A DNA stretch of 64,000 nucleotides from Rhytidiadelphus loreus (taxonomy: Eukaryota; Streptophyta; Bryopsida; Hypnales; Hylocomiaceae). Within the stretch, counting starts at the first letter, position 1, and every line of letters begins with the position of its first letter. Of the stretch, positions 8,807-20,825 are shown piece by piece. The stretch spans positions 36,064,760 through 36,128,759 of the forward strand of contig OX344762.1 in assembly GCA_947034895.1 (NCBI GenBank), read 5' to 3'. The notes under the pieces are model-generated. The model saw only the letters and a list, made by a program, of their open reading frames with translations, was not told where the DNA came from and did no database searches. The position numbers were made by a program, and so were the translations under genes.

Positions 8807-11800
8807 ATGGCCGACGATGAGATTGGGCCGCGGAAGGACAAGTACTTGCATCCCCCGGAGTCGGACGGGAAGATCTATCGGAACCAGAGGCGTGAGGTAC
8901 TTTAGGGGTTTTACTCTCGTTTGTGTTGAATTTGATCGAATTCTTATAATTGCAAGATTTTTTTCCTTTGGATCACTGTTTGTGTAACGATATTGCAAGA
9001 TTGAACTTGTGGATCAGAGTGCTGTTTTTTCTTGGTCTCTTTTCCACCAAAGTTTCCACATTTTGATTTTGTGTATGCACTAGTAGAAATTCCACCCCGC
9101 ATATCTGTCTAGAAAATCTAGCTGCAATTCAATTGGTAATGTTTTACGTTAGAAACTGCCTTAAATAAATCACAATTCGCAGGGTATTACGCGTCTAGGT
9201 TTTCTGGGATGGGGGTGGGTGGGTGGGGTTCGACATGTTTAAGGAGATAGGAACTCTACTTGGCTTTATGTGTTTTTCCACCTTCAAGAGCCTCCTAAAT
9301 TGATATACTATTGGGGGTCTTATCTAGGTTAGGTTGTGTCATTTTTCTATCAATGTTAAGAATTTGATTGTTTCTCAGGAGGAACAGCAACCAAGTGGTC
9401 CTTTAGGATCGAACATGCAAAAGATCAAAGAAAATCCTCGAAAGGACGATGATGAGGATGACGACGACGACGACGACGACGACGATGTTAGTTTGATCCG
9501 ACTTCTTTGTAAATCATTACGAATGTTTACGCATTTATATCCATAGAGTATGGACTTTGCATTGCTAGCTTCGAAGACGAGATTGATGACGTTGGCTACG
9601 TAGGACGGTTACTCGATGTTTTTCAAAGCCACTCAGAAAAAGATTTTCAGATGGTTTTCTAAATTGTGGCACAGATCCGATGTCAAACAGGGCGCAGAAG
9701 GAGCGGCTGATGAGTTGCTAGGCGATGAGGCAGATGTACATGAGGGTCTACGCACGCACTTCCCTCTTTCTTTTGGCAAGCAAGAGGCAAAATCCGTAAC
9801 ACTCGAGTCCATTCATTCCAAGACTAAGCGCGGTCAGCTTGTTGCTGATTCATCTCTGGTGGGTGACAATATACATTGTTGTAATTTATGCTTCTAAAGT
9901 TTTTACCAGAAACTCGGGTGTCTCATTCACTTACTTCTGATGTAACTGACATGCTTTGAATTGCTTGAGCTCTGATGCAGCTTACTGGATTGTCAAATTA
10001 GACGAGGTGTTTAACATCGAGCTTTCAAATTTTGGGTACAATTATGGAAAGCCATCCTTGTTCCGGCTTGTCCAGGACACAATGATGCTCACCAACTCTT
10101 CTAACACTTCCTTTTTATGAACAGAAACCTTCGAGCAAATCAAAAAGTGCACCTTCACGAAGTTCTGGCCCTGTTCAGTTTGTACGTGCAGAAACAGAAG
10201 TGTATGGACCTCCGCGACCTCAGGCAACTGAGGACGATGAAGACATTGTGGGACCACCTCGACCCCAGATAGGGTTGGATGATGAAGTCACAGTGGGGCC
10301 TCCTCGACCGCAAGTAGTTGGGGATGATGAAGACACAGTTGGACCTCCTCGACCTCCAATTACGGTCGACGACGAAGACATGGTTGGACCAAGAAGGCCT
10401 GGCGAAAGCAGTACTGAGGATGATGACGACGATGGGGACGAGGACGAGGAGGACGAGGATGAGTTTCGCGTTCCTCTCAGCAACGAGATCTTACTCAAAG
10501 GCCACACCAAGGCATGTTTATCCTTGCTTGCTGGAGTTTAGGGATTGGTGTACCAAATGAGATGCATGAAAGAGTAACCCAGACTTTGCTTTCACTATAT
10601 ATGCTGGTTACAAATAATAGAGTTTGCTTCTGTTTAATGATTTAACCAATTATTCTGTTTGAGATGAAGATTTACACAATAAACTACCGGATAATTAGGA
10701 ACCTTTCGTGGGGATTAGTTCTATCCATGTGCTCATGATTCTTGCCTATTGTATCTGACTCGTATTGCCATTCTCTCAACAGGTGGTGACAGCTATTGCA
10801 GTGGATCCGACAGGGTCGAGGGTTCTGACTGGAGGCTACGATTATACTGTGCGTATGTATGATTTCCAAGGGATGAATGCCCACCTTCGTTCGTTCCGTC
10901 AGGTTGAACCCAGTGAGGGCCATCAGCTTCGTGCTCTCAGCTGGTCTCCTACAGCAGACCAGTTTATTGCTGTCACTGGTTCCGCAACGGCAAAAATATA
11001 CGACAGAGATGGATTCACATTAGGGGAGTTTGTGAAGGGTGACATGTATATACGCGATCTGAAGAATACCAAAGGCCATATTTCTGGCTTGACTGGTGGA
11101 CATTGGCATCCTAAAGAGCGTCAGACTGCACTCACTTCCTCTGAGGATGGGTCTCTGAGAATCTGGGATGTGACTAACTTCAAAACGCAGAAACAGGTAG
11201 AGTGCTCATCTTCTTTATGTTTTCTAGATACTACTCAGCTATGGATATGTGGCATTCCTTTACCTATATTTGCTTTGGGGATTGAAAAACACAAGATGTA
11301 ACTATGAGTGCGGTTATCTGCTTTCTTATGTATCAAGTCCCTTGTAATCGAGGGTTCTATTTTACAATTCGCTGTTCCTACGCTTTTTGCTGAACAACAC
11401 CTGCTTGTATAGGTCATAAAGCCGAAGCTTGCCAGACCAGGGCGCGTTGCAGTCACAGCGTGCGCTTGGGGCCTAAATGGCAATTGTGTGGCGGGTGGTC
11501 TTGCTGATGGTTCCATTCAGGTCAGTTCAATGTGAATTTGGTGCTTGATGATTTTCAAGACAAAGTCTTGAGCGAAATGAAGAACATATTTTTATTTACT
11601 CGGTTCATTTTAATTACATAAAATTATCCGCAGCATGAATCTTATCTCCCTAGGAAACATTCAATCTTAGCAGTTTCACGTTCTGCTCTAATCCGTCACC
11701 TTTATTGTCTGCTTAGATTTGGAATGTGAAACCTGGTTGGGGAAGTCGCCCTGACGTCTACATTCCAAAGGCCCATGAATCTGGCGATGATGTTACAAGC

Positions 11801-13242
11801 CTCTGTTTCTCCGGCGATGGTAACACCCTTCTATCTCGGAGCACAGATTCTACTGTCAAGGTACCTTCTTATATATCTGGCTGGTGACGCCGTGACATAC
11901 TTGTTACCCGTTTATCTAGGTACCGGGACACTTGGTTGTCAACATATGTTTCAAAATGAAAGACTAGACTAAATATGATTCATCAAACTCATTTACTTGA
12001 TTCAAGCAAACAGGAACTAAAAAAGGTGGATCTGTACCAAATTTTAGGGTTGAAACAATTTGTCAATGATGACTTGTTCTTAATGAGCTTCCTTTCTGTA
12101 GGTGTGGGACGTGCGAAAATCTAAAGCACCATTGAAGACTTTCGACAATCTACCGAATTCTTATGCTCAAACTACCGTCTCCTTCAGCCCTGATGAGCGT
12201 CTGATCATGACTGGGACGTCAACTGAAAAGGAAGGGAATAAAGGAGGCTTGCTGGTCTTCTTCGACAGGCAACGATTGGAGTTTGTGAGGAGAGTTGGTG
12301 TTTCTGCCAATCAGAGCGTAGTTTGTTCTCTTTGGCACCCCAAACTCAACCAGGTAGTCTCCTTGCTAGTGGTCGCAATGAGTGTTTCGCGTCTGTCATT
12401 TCATTATAATTCTGCACGGCATGGTTTATTTTATTGGCATTATTACGCCATTTCTCGTTTGCTTCCAGAATCGTTGAATAATGTCCATTTTCAACGCGTG
12501 TGTCTTCTCTTCACATCATGACATACTACAATTCTAGTGTGAAGTTTTCGAATTGTTGAAACTGATCTGTCGGTATTTCTATACGCAGATTTTTGCAACA
12601 ACAGGAGACAAAAAAGAAGGGGGAACTCATGTGTTGTATGATCCAGCCATTAGTGAGAAGGGGGCTCTGGTTTGTGTTGCACGTGCTCCGCGCAAGAAAT
12701 CCGTTGAAGACTTGGAGGCAAAGCCTGTGGTGCATAACCCTCATGCGTTGCCTCTCTTCAGAGACGCACCCAGCAGAAAGCGAGCACGGGAGAAAGCCCG
12801 TAGTGATCCAGTCAAATCGAAGAGACCAGACTTACCTATGAGTGGACCTGGATTTGGTGGTCGTGTTGGGACAACGAAGGGCAGCTTACTTACACAGTAT
12901 CTCATGCGGGTCAGTAGACACTACATACTCCTCTGGTTTCTTTTTATACGTATTGGTGATTCGGGAAGATTCATAGTTGTATACTTTTAAGAAGCATCCA
13001 TTGGTACGTTTCTCTTCTTTTGAAAATTTCGAGCAATGGGCTGATGTATCAACCACATGACGATTACGCAGGAAGGAGGAATGATCAAAGAGACGTGGAT
13101 GGACGAGGATCCACGGGAAGCAATCTTGAAGCATGCGGACGCGGCTGTCAAGGATCCCTTCTACATTGCACCGGCATATGCTGAAACTCAGCCCCAAGCC
13201 ATCTTCCAAGAACCTGACGAGGAAGAAGAGGATGATAAATGA
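8807..13242 (+). CDS. WDR70: WD repeat-containing protein 70 homologue
   Basis: Spliced gene. Coding exons: 8807-8896, 9379-9486, 9691-9858 (acceptor alternatively at 9603), 10125-10511, 10783-11196, 11413-11520, 11717-11860, 12102-12353, 12589-12909 and 13072-13242. All junctions are phase 0, giving about 720 residues. The N-terminus (MADDEIGPRK) is acidic with an Asp run. The block EADVHEGLRTHFPLSFGKQ resembles plant WDR70 starts as I recall them. Exon 10125-10511 has four GPPRP/GPRRP repeats and an acidic tail. The WD40 propeller follows: GHTK-VVTAIAVDPTG, GGYDYTVRMYDF, ANTKGH-like NTKGHISGL, EDGSLRIWDV, DGSIQ-IWNV, STDSTVK-VWDV, LWHPKLNQ. The C-terminus carries HNPHALPLFRD, GPGFGGRVGTTKG and DPREAILKHA...YAETQP, diagnostic of WDR70. 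In yeast and human the homologue acts in the nucleus with CUL4-DDB1 in histone H2B monoubiquitination and break repair. The same role here is inferred. The upstream start exons are less certain than the propeller. Confidence 0.93.
9078..9091. mobile_element. Solo CACTA-like terminus in WDR70 intron 2
   Basis: CACTAGTAGAAATT matches the Caspar-type CACTA terminus and the ends of the small element at 59.15 kb. No inverted partner is visible in the intron, so this is a remnant or a chance match. Confidence 0.35.
10512..10782 (+). other. WDR70: GC-AG intron in WDR70
   Basis: The exon ends ...CACACCAAG and the intron starts GCATGT rather than GT, ending CTCTCAACAG. Joining at 10511/10783 keeps phase 0 and restores the conserved GHTK-VVTAIAVD segment at the start of the first WD repeat. 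The nearest GT (10516) breaks the frame. Confidence 0.85.
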
Positions 13243-13617
13243 GGTGATAGAATGTTTACTCATATTTTGCGGCAGTTTTGCTTCGAAATATTTTATGGCT
13301 GGCAGCTTCTAACAAGCATCCAACTGGAGGTTCTTCGATTACGTAAGCGAGGGTTTCGACCACTGCGATAGGTCCAAATCTCTGTGTTTTCAACTGTCCA
13401 AGATGTCGTACAATAGGATGTATGTTCAAACAGTAGGATTACATACGAGCGTTTCGCTATTTGAATGAGAAACTGGCAACTTTGATGCGACACCAGTTTA
13501 CGTTCCTGAATGCTCCTCTGGGATGTGTCCATTGCAAATCTTTGATTTTATAGTGTTGGGGCTCTTGGAGATGAACCTCAAATATGAAGAAAAAATCACA
13601 TTGGAAATTCATTTTAA

Positions 13618-13623
13618 AATAAA
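13618..13623 (+). terminator. Candidate poly(A) signal of WDR70
   Basis: AATAAA lies about 375 bases after the WDR70 stop codon, where composition falls from genic to AT-rich spacer. It is a weak single-motif call. Confidence 0.3.
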
Positions 13624-13630
13624 TTGTAGA

Positions 13631-15370
13631 GTAGATTTTGAGAAGCTATAAATCAATTGTGGTTATACATGTTATGGCTTTGTTCTTTTCATGATCTCAA
13701 TTTTAGATTTGACATATAAGAAGAGGCTTGAAAGACTTTAAATCACTTTCATAGTTTTAACACCATCAAACATTATAATCTTTCAATCCATAAGCAATAT
13801 TGTTATGTTTTCTTTTTGTATGTGATCTGTAATATGTCTAGTTTGAATTCCTACAAATACAATTTTTTTTAAATTGATAAAACTTACCAAGACTTGGGCA
13901 TTTTGTTTAGTTTTGAATAAACTCCAAGAAGCTCAAAAAAGGTCTTGGGCATTTAGGGGTTAATTGTTCTAGTTTTGTTCGACTCTTATTAGCAATTGAC
14001 ATAAGGTTCTAGATTTCCTTAAGAATGCAATTTTGTTATACCATATTTATGAAAAAACTATGAATTTTCACAAATACTAAACTCTTAATTATGTTGAAAA
14101 TGTATTTACTTTTGGCAAGAAATTTGTAAGGGTTTGTAATTTGCCAAAAAAAAATTGGTTGTTGCCAAGGTTTTTGTGCTTGAGAAGGCTATGGCCAAGG
14201 TTGAATGACCTCTTTTATTGCCTCCATTGGGGATGGATGGAGGTCACCCCTCCTATTCCCATAGCTCTATTCCCAACTTGGATGTTGTTTCCAATGGCCA
14301 CTTCTTTTCACCATTTTGGCCATTTCTATTTCATAATCTTGGAATCAATATCCATCATCTATCATGTTTAACTTACAAATAAGTCCCTTAACCCTAAATA
14401 TGTTGAAAATGTAGGTGATAAGTATTCTTTGTTAATTTCTAAAATAGTGAGGAAGATCATGTATGAATACTACAAAAAATGCAAAATATTCATAAAGAAA
14501 TTTAAAAAAACATACCTCTTCTACCGGTATACTCCAAGTGCTCCCAATGCTCCCTTCCTCCTTTGTGCACATGAAAAAAAAAAGGAGTTTGTCAAGTGCA
14601 CAAATGTGTAATGTATCTTTGAACTCTATACTCTAATTGATATTTGTACACACCATTGGCTATATCTATATTGTAAATTAGGCAGGTTTCACCGATATCA
14701 GAATACAGAAGGCACCATTATGTTCCTTCTAAAATGTCGAATGCATTGATATCGATGGAATTCATTCTTCTATTTCCATGCCCACCAATGATCAATGGGA
14801 ACTCTTCTTGTCTTTTAGTACTTTTTCTACCCACCGGGCTCACATGGCAAGAAGCCCTTACTATTGCAACTAGACCAAAACTAGATGTATGGTATACGAC
14901 CTATTTTCGACAAAGTTAAGCATTTTAGCATACGTCCAATTGAGCAATGGTGGTGGAGGGATCATTTTCTCCAATCACAAAATAGAAATAACGAAGATTG
15001 CACTATTTTTTGCTAATTTTTCATCAAGTTTGGAATTAGAAAAAATCAAAGAAAAGTAGATTACAGTTCGACTTGTTCTCGATGTTTAGGCAAACCTATT
15101 TTTGAGAAGCACAAAACTAAAAACAATCCTTAGCAACTTCATTAGGTGTCAATGTGTTATTCGTCAGACAATAATGAAGGCCAAGGTGGACATCCTATTT
15201 CCCTCATTTATGAAAATAAGTCATCCTATCTTGCGCAAATGGGCCCCTGGTCCGGAACAGGTCATATACCTTAGTTACATAAGAGCAGTCAGATGATAAG
15301 CAGTTAATTAATTAATAATTTCAGCATGATCAATAATGTGAGAAACCCCGTGAGGTTTATGTTGCCAAGA
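13631..15370. other. AT-rich spacer with repeat fragments
   Basis: No gene is recognised. A terminus GGGCATTTAGGGGTTAA ends at about 13964 and matches the right end of the TTAA-flanked family, but no left end is clear. Positions 13980-14115 resemble a dispersed family also seen at 15.70-15.90, 28.95-29.11 and 34.16-34.30 kb (shared features: a TTCTAGATTT or TTGGACACC segment, then TATGAATAA, then CAAGAAT). Confidence 0.5.
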
Positions 15371-15375
15371 TCATT

Positions 15376-15651
15376 TCATGAGCATGTCCCTAAAGACTTG
15401 CTCTTGATGGCCACTAGTTGGCAACATGTCCCGGAGACCGTGGTGTGCGTGGGTGTCCATGTTCCTCGTCCCCGTTTGGCTCCTCCACGTTTTAGGTCTG
15501 GAGCATCAAACAAATGGTACTGCAGTGCTCGGTTGCCCAGATCCCGGGGACCGTTGGATCTATTTCCTGGCAAGTGTTTCTCCACTAATTGGACCTTCAG
15601 TTCTTGCTGATTGCCAACTTCCAGCGTTTTCATGGCTGCTGCCAAGTCCAT
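15376..15651 (-). CDS. Unrecognised GC-rich ORF, 91 aa
   Basis: The minus-strand frame from the ATG at 15651 reads MDLAAAMKTLEVGNQQ... with a soluble, charged composition, in a GC-rich island (about 15.38-15.65 kb) that stands out from AT-rich flanks. The plus strand is also open. No family is recognised and no splice partner was found. It could be an exon of a decayed gene, a retrocopy or part of a transposon. Confidence 0.2.
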   Translation of the reverse strand: MDLAAAMKTLEVGNQQELKVQLVEKHLPGNRSNGPRDLGNRALQYHLFDAPDLKRGGAKRGRGTWTPTHTTVSGTCCQLVAIKSKSLGTCS

Positions 15652-15666
15652 GGTAGTAACATAAAG

Positions 15667-15945
15667 TAACTACACCTAAAATTGCACAAATAAGCAAATT
15701 CAGCATGGTTTCCATTATTATATTGGAAATCTTTTTGTAAGGTCCTGTTGGTAGTGAAAAGGGGGTTCTAGATTTATCATAGAATGCATTTTTTTGGACA
15801 CCGTATGAATAAGCTATGAATTTTAAAGTGCTAAAAATAAGTGTTCCAAAAAGCAATCATAGAGTCTCATGAATAGTGGGAATACATTTTAGGCAAGAAT
15901 CTCTAGTGTGTGATTTTAGGAAGCGTGCAATTTTAGGTGTAGTTA
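15667..15945. mobile_element. MITE with 21-bp perfect inverted repeats
   Basis: Position 15667-15687 starts TAACTACACCTAAAATTGCA(C) and is exactly complemented by 15925-15945. Similarity may extend a few bases further out. The interior belongs to the dispersed family also visible at 14.0, 29.0 and 34.2 kb. Target duplication was not resolved. Confidence 0.65.
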
Positions 15946-15949
15946 GCTT

Positions 15950-17146
15950 ACTCTACTACGGATTTGATTCGCGTACATTAACACCATACATTGTGCATAA
16001 CCACTGGGGCTTTTGGGGGGGTGAAATAGTGTCAAATTGCACTAGAAAAATAATAATTTGGCTAAACAATGGAACAAATTGTGAAGTAGTTTTTGCCGGA
16101 AAACTTCAAATCAAATTCTATCCAATATGTGGATGAATGTTGAAATTTGGAGCACCATTGTAACATTTTATACCACCTTTTTTGGCACTTCATTAAAAAT
16201 GAAAAAAATGAAAAAAGTGACAACTATCCAAGCCTTCCTTGCAACTAATGTTTCAACTAGTAATGTGCGAGTATTTACTAATTCAATAGTAGAATTAATG
16301 GTCAACTTTAGTTGATTATAAATATCCAATTGGAGACCATTGCATATCAAAATGACCCACACACTTGATTTTTAGTAGATCCTAGCTCTCACTACTTGTA
16401 CAACAATGGTTTAATTCAACCTTTGATTTGTCCTCTTGTGCAAAATGGAGTGATAAAAAGTGATATCATTCCTCTTTGTTTTGCTGTTATAATTTGATGG
16501 CAAATGTTAAACATGATGTTGAATAATTACAATTTGGACTAAATTGTGCTCAAAAGTCAAAATGTAAAGTTCTTCTATTCAACCCAAAACTTTGAGATCT
16601 TTTTGGTGGGGGTGGAGTGGGGGTCACAACATTATTCAATATCCTTAGATGTTTCCCTTAGTGAATTGTAAGAGGTATAGTATTAAGCTATTGTTTGTTG
16701 AAAATTCAATTAGAAAATTCAAGCATATTAGAAAATCGGCATGACAAAATGTTGACATGACTTAGAAAAATAAAAAAGAGACTAACAATGGTCTTGAAAA
16801 AAACACATTGAAAGAGGGTTGTGTTGTCAAACACAAAATAAGATAATATTTTGTTTTCTTTTTAATCTTAAATTTATTTTTTGCATACATAGAGATGATA
16901 GCTCACCTTGATAATGAGCCATGGACTAGCAATGAGTCCCTCAACTCCTTGAACTAATTATTAGGCATAACCTATCTTCCTATGGACAAATTTTAGGATT
17001 ACAGATGATAGTATATATGCAATTGTAGATGAATTCATATATATTAAATGTGATAGACCATCTCTCTTGGATGAGCTACTACTTGTGGATTATAATACCC
17101 TCAACTAGCTAATGGAATAATCACACATTTACTTTGAATACTCGGA
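15950..17146. other. AT-rich spacer
   Basis: Nothing recognisable beyond short random open frames. No inverted or tandem repeat stands out. Confidence 0.5.
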
Positions 17147-17150
17147 TTAA

Positions 17151-18105
17151 CCCCTAAACGTCAGAGACTATGTTTTTGCCAAAACTACTCCAAAACTGCC
17201 CTTGCATTTACAAGTACCAAATTTTAGATGAAAAAATATTTATGGACAAATGTAACCGTAGGATCTTGTAGTAAAATAGTTAGAAAAGATGTGGAAAAAA
17301 ATTCAGAATTTTCCACCATGTAGATTGCAAGATATTAACGTTTGAAGTGACAAAAATCCTTTTTTTGGCCCTGTGAAAATACGGGCAGCTGCACTTCACA
17401 AGGTCACATTTGTATGAAACAATGTCCAAAATGGTAGTTACTCTTTGGATTCATTTGTTAAGTCAAGTTGGCTACATGCTTGAAAAAATTTAGATCATTT
17501 GGAATTGTACAATGTATAGGAAAAGAATGGTAAGTAGAAAGAAGTAGAGAATGATTAAAAATACTAAATTGTTAACAATTTATTTATAGAATTGAAAAAT
17601 GCCAATCCCAATGGTTGTAATGTTGTTATAAACAATATAAACTTGATGTTTTTATTTTTTTTCAAAATATTTAAAATTGAGTTAAATAAAGGACTTCAAA
17701 GTTTATTTTAAAGTAGAGATTCCATAACTACCCACAAACTAACCCAAACTAAAATTCCTCATAATTTTCATCTCATCAATCAAAATGGAATTATTCAAAG
17801 CTTACCACATATATAAAAATCTAAAGAATCAATTTCAATTTTTTTTTTTTTAAAAGTGATTTTCAAAGAAGTTTTTTTTTTCTGTTCGGGCTGCCTGGGC
17901 TGCCTGCTAAACACTGAAAATTACATATCATGCAATAACTTTTGAACCATGTAGTCAAAAGTTATGAAAACTATTGGGCCTTAAAGCTACTCCTCATTTA
18001 CATATTGTGTAAAAAATTTCAAAGAAAAAAAAGAAAAACTCTATTTATAGTGAGCTGCCCAAAATCACCATGTTGCCAAAAAAACGTTGTTTGGACGTTT
18101 AGGGG
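17151..18105. mobile_element. TTAA-flanked element, 955 bp (copy 1)
   Basis: The element starts CCCCTAAACGTC and ends GGACGTTTAGGGG. TTAA lies directly outside both ends (17147-17150 and 18106-18109). It encodes no credible protein and is therefore non-autonomous. Copy 2 at 35514-36457 is homologous along its whole length in the opposite orientation. TTAA targets with CCC-starting termini are typical of piggyBac elements; assignment to that superfamily is inferred. Confidence 0.8.
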
Positions 18106-18689
18106 TTAATACTAGATTCAATATATTATGAATCTATGCTCATATTATTGAAATTTTATTGTCCTACACTATGTTGTAAGATATTTTTAGGCTAAGAATC
18201 TTAGAACATAGTGTAGGACCTCTAATGGGAGTCATTAGTAGCTATGAAAAAATGAAAAAAATTACCTTAGAAGCCTTAAGGAACTAGGCTGTTGAATCCG
18301 TTTTCCTGCAATCCCGTAATTAGTTCTCACAAAAAATTTAAAATGCATTACAGCAAGTCACAGCCAGGATTTTATTTGTGGTGATTTTTTTGCAGAGTCA
18401 GTGGTGATTTTATAAAAAAATATTGCAATATTTCAAATGCAAGATACTCTCCAATTATGAATGGATGAAATTGCTAAGAATTGCACAATCAAATTTCTTG
18501 ATAGGATGATATAGTTGCATTTGGATGAATGAATGATTTGTCATCCACAAGCAACAAATATCAGAGAGTACACTGATTTGTCCTACTAGTGAGAGTGATA
18601 ACGGTGGTATCACCTCCGAATTCACACGCACTAATAGTGTTAAGGCAAGTGAGTGTAATCTCATCAATTTTATTACATGCATGAAGAAG

Positions 18690-18864
18690 GCAATCATTGT
18701 AACTTCTGTCATTGTTCCACACTTATAAATAAGGCAAATCAACGTAACTTCTGTCATTGTGCCACACTCACTAATAAAGCAAATTAACGTAACTTTTGTC
18801 ATTATTCCACACTTATAAATAAGGCAAATCAACGTAACCTTTTGTCATTGTGCCACACTCACTA
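18690..18864. repeat. Tandem repeat, about 43-bp unit (left part)
   Basis: Units of the form AATAAGGCAAATCAACGTAA followed by CTTCTGTCATTGTGCCACAC repeat about four times. The array resumes after an inserted element at about 19472. Confidence 0.8.
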
Positions 18865-19471
18865 AGGTAACAGGCTCAGAAACCGCTCATTTAAGACCTG
18901 GTCAACCTTTTTCATGTAGTTTTTTAGATGTAAGTATTTTTTATTCATTTTTCAGTCAAAGAGAAGAAGATGGGGAATCTAACACAAGTCGTTTTGTAAT
19001 TTTTGGAGCTTTTATAAATTATTTATGAATTTTCAAATGGAAAGTGGCATAGGGTCCTAATTGTGATTGGTAGGCCTTGAAAATCTGCCCATACTTAGTT
19101 TGGAAAAAAATCAGACTTTGTTCAAAAACTAACATTTTAACGTATAAAAAGTGGGGAAGATGGTCTCTAAAAGCGACTGTTTCTAAATTTGAAATGAATG
19201 TTTGAATAAAACATTATTTCAGATTTTTTGGACATTAATAAGAAGGTAGTTGGACTACAAAATATTATTTTGAATGAAAATTAAAAACAACTATCTACAT
19301 GATTAGGAATGAACCCATTGTGACTTTAAAACCGTCCATCCGAGGACTGTAAACCAAACTTTATCATACTTTGAAGTAACCACAAGTCCATTTTACTAAT
19401 ATCAAGGATCCATTTCAGAGCCCCCTACTGAGCGGTTCAAAATGCCTGAACTGTTTTCGAGCCCTCTCCTA
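18865..19471. mobile_element. TA-flanked MITE, 607 bp, inside a tandem array
   Basis: It starts AGGTAACAGGCTC and ends GAGCCCTCTCCTA. The interrupted tandem unit (CACTCAC-TA-ATAAGGC) continues on both sides, so the target duplication can be read as TA (or TAA with a one-base shift). The interior shares AATCTAACACAAGT and other blocks with the element at 47811-48221. Confidence 0.8.
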
Positions 19472-19645
19472 TAATAAGGCAAATCAACATAACTTCTATT
19501 ATTGTGCCACACTCACTAATAAGGCAAATCAACATAACTTCTGTCATTGTGCCACACTTATAAATAAGGCAAATCAATGTAACTTCTATCATTGTGCCAC
19601 TCACAAATAAGGCAAATCAACATAACTGTTGTTATCATTCCACCC
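19472..19645. repeat. Tandem repeat, about 43-bp unit (right part)
   Basis: This continues the array at 18690-18864, with four further units of AATAAGGCAAATCAACATAA / CTTCTGTCATTGTGCCACAC type showing moderate divergence. Confidence 0.8.
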
Positions 19646-20660
19646 AAAATAAAAACATTGTACGGTGGAAGCACCTATAAACAATAGTTTAAGCAATTTC
19701 ACATACTTTGATGTGGAATCATCACATGATATTGTTTCTATTACATTGACAATTGAAATATTTGAATTTTAAAAAACACAAATCATAATTTTCTTGAATT
19801 TGTTTGAATATACTACAAAATTTTGAAGTTTTATTACATGATGTACCCAAAACCATTTTTTGCATTCATGTATGTGAAATATTCACATTGGACTACTCAT
19901 ATCTACATATTTCAAGATTGGTTTGGAGGTGCTTGATTAGAAATGGGTGCATGTACCTTACACTACCTTGAAAATTGAAAATAAACTCCCTATCTAAAAT
20001 AAAGCCAATGCAATGAACGGAAGCCTTTCGGAACCCCACCCAAAAATGACAGATGTGACAAGCAAGTGATTTCAAAGTAGCCACTTCCGATGAAGGAGGT
20101 TCTTGTTGTTGGACAAAATTAATCATTTGGTGTACTCATATTGTTCAATGACTACGAAATTGTCATCTAGATTTTAGGGTTGAAAACTAATTCTCATACT
20201 TTGAGATTAGAAATCCATCTTGAGTTCATAACTTACAACCAACATTGGATTCATTTACCTCTAGGATTACATTCAATTCACACTAAGAGGGCAAAATTCA
20301 ACCTAAAGAATGATAGAAGGATCATACATTGATGGAGGACCCTTCATTGATATTAGAGAGGAGTGTGATGGAGTTATTTTGATCCTTTTAATCTTAATAG
20401 GATTATTTGTATTTTTCAAATGAAAGGACATAATATTATCCTTTAAGGTATTTGCATCTATGATCATTACAACTCCAAAATGTAACACCTACATTTGAAT
20501 CCAAAAGAGACACTAACACATAAATATTGATGATACAAGATAAACACAATCAAAAAATGAAAGCCTAGAAGAGCCTAGTGTCAATTTTCTAGTACACTAA
20601 AAAAAAATGCTTTGAAATATGCATGTTCAGGTGCTATCATTAGTGTCCATTATGGTGCAC
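19646..20660. other. AT-rich spacer
   Basis: No gene, strong inverted repeat or array recognised. Confidence 0.5.
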
Positions 20661-20665
20661 TTTAT

Positions 20666-20825
20666 CTTATTGTGAATGTACCTAATTGGATGTTTCAAAG
20701 ATGACAAAGTTAATCGTAAAGTGAAGGGTACCTTATTGTGAATGTACCTAATTGGATGTTTCAAAGATAACAGAGAGTTTAATCGTAAAGTGAAGGGTAC
20801 CTTATTGTGAATGTACCTAATTTGT
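20666..20825. repeat. Tandem repeat, 66-69-bp unit, about 2.4 copies
   Basis: CTTATTGTGAATGTACCTAA starts units at 20666, 20732 and 20801, each followed by TTGGATGTTTCAAAGAT and AATCGTAAAGTGAAGGGTAC. Sequence just after it (AGAAGGTTTTACTAAGAA) is also related to 25195-25225. Confidence 0.85.

Noticed and set aside
9604..9690. Coding use of the segment 9604-9690 in WDR70
   Set aside because: An acceptor at 9603 is in phase but adds an aromatic/basic stretch unlike the acidic N-terminus; the acceptor at 9690 gives a more natural join. Not settled.
10220..10510. Serine-rich minus-strand frame opposite the WDR70 acidic exon
   Set aside because: It is the antisense of Asp/Glu codon runs in a well-supported exon.
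18690..19645. CRISPR-like array
   Set aside because: Units are adjacent and diverged without unique spacers, and the genome is eukaryotic; this is an ordinary tandem repeat.
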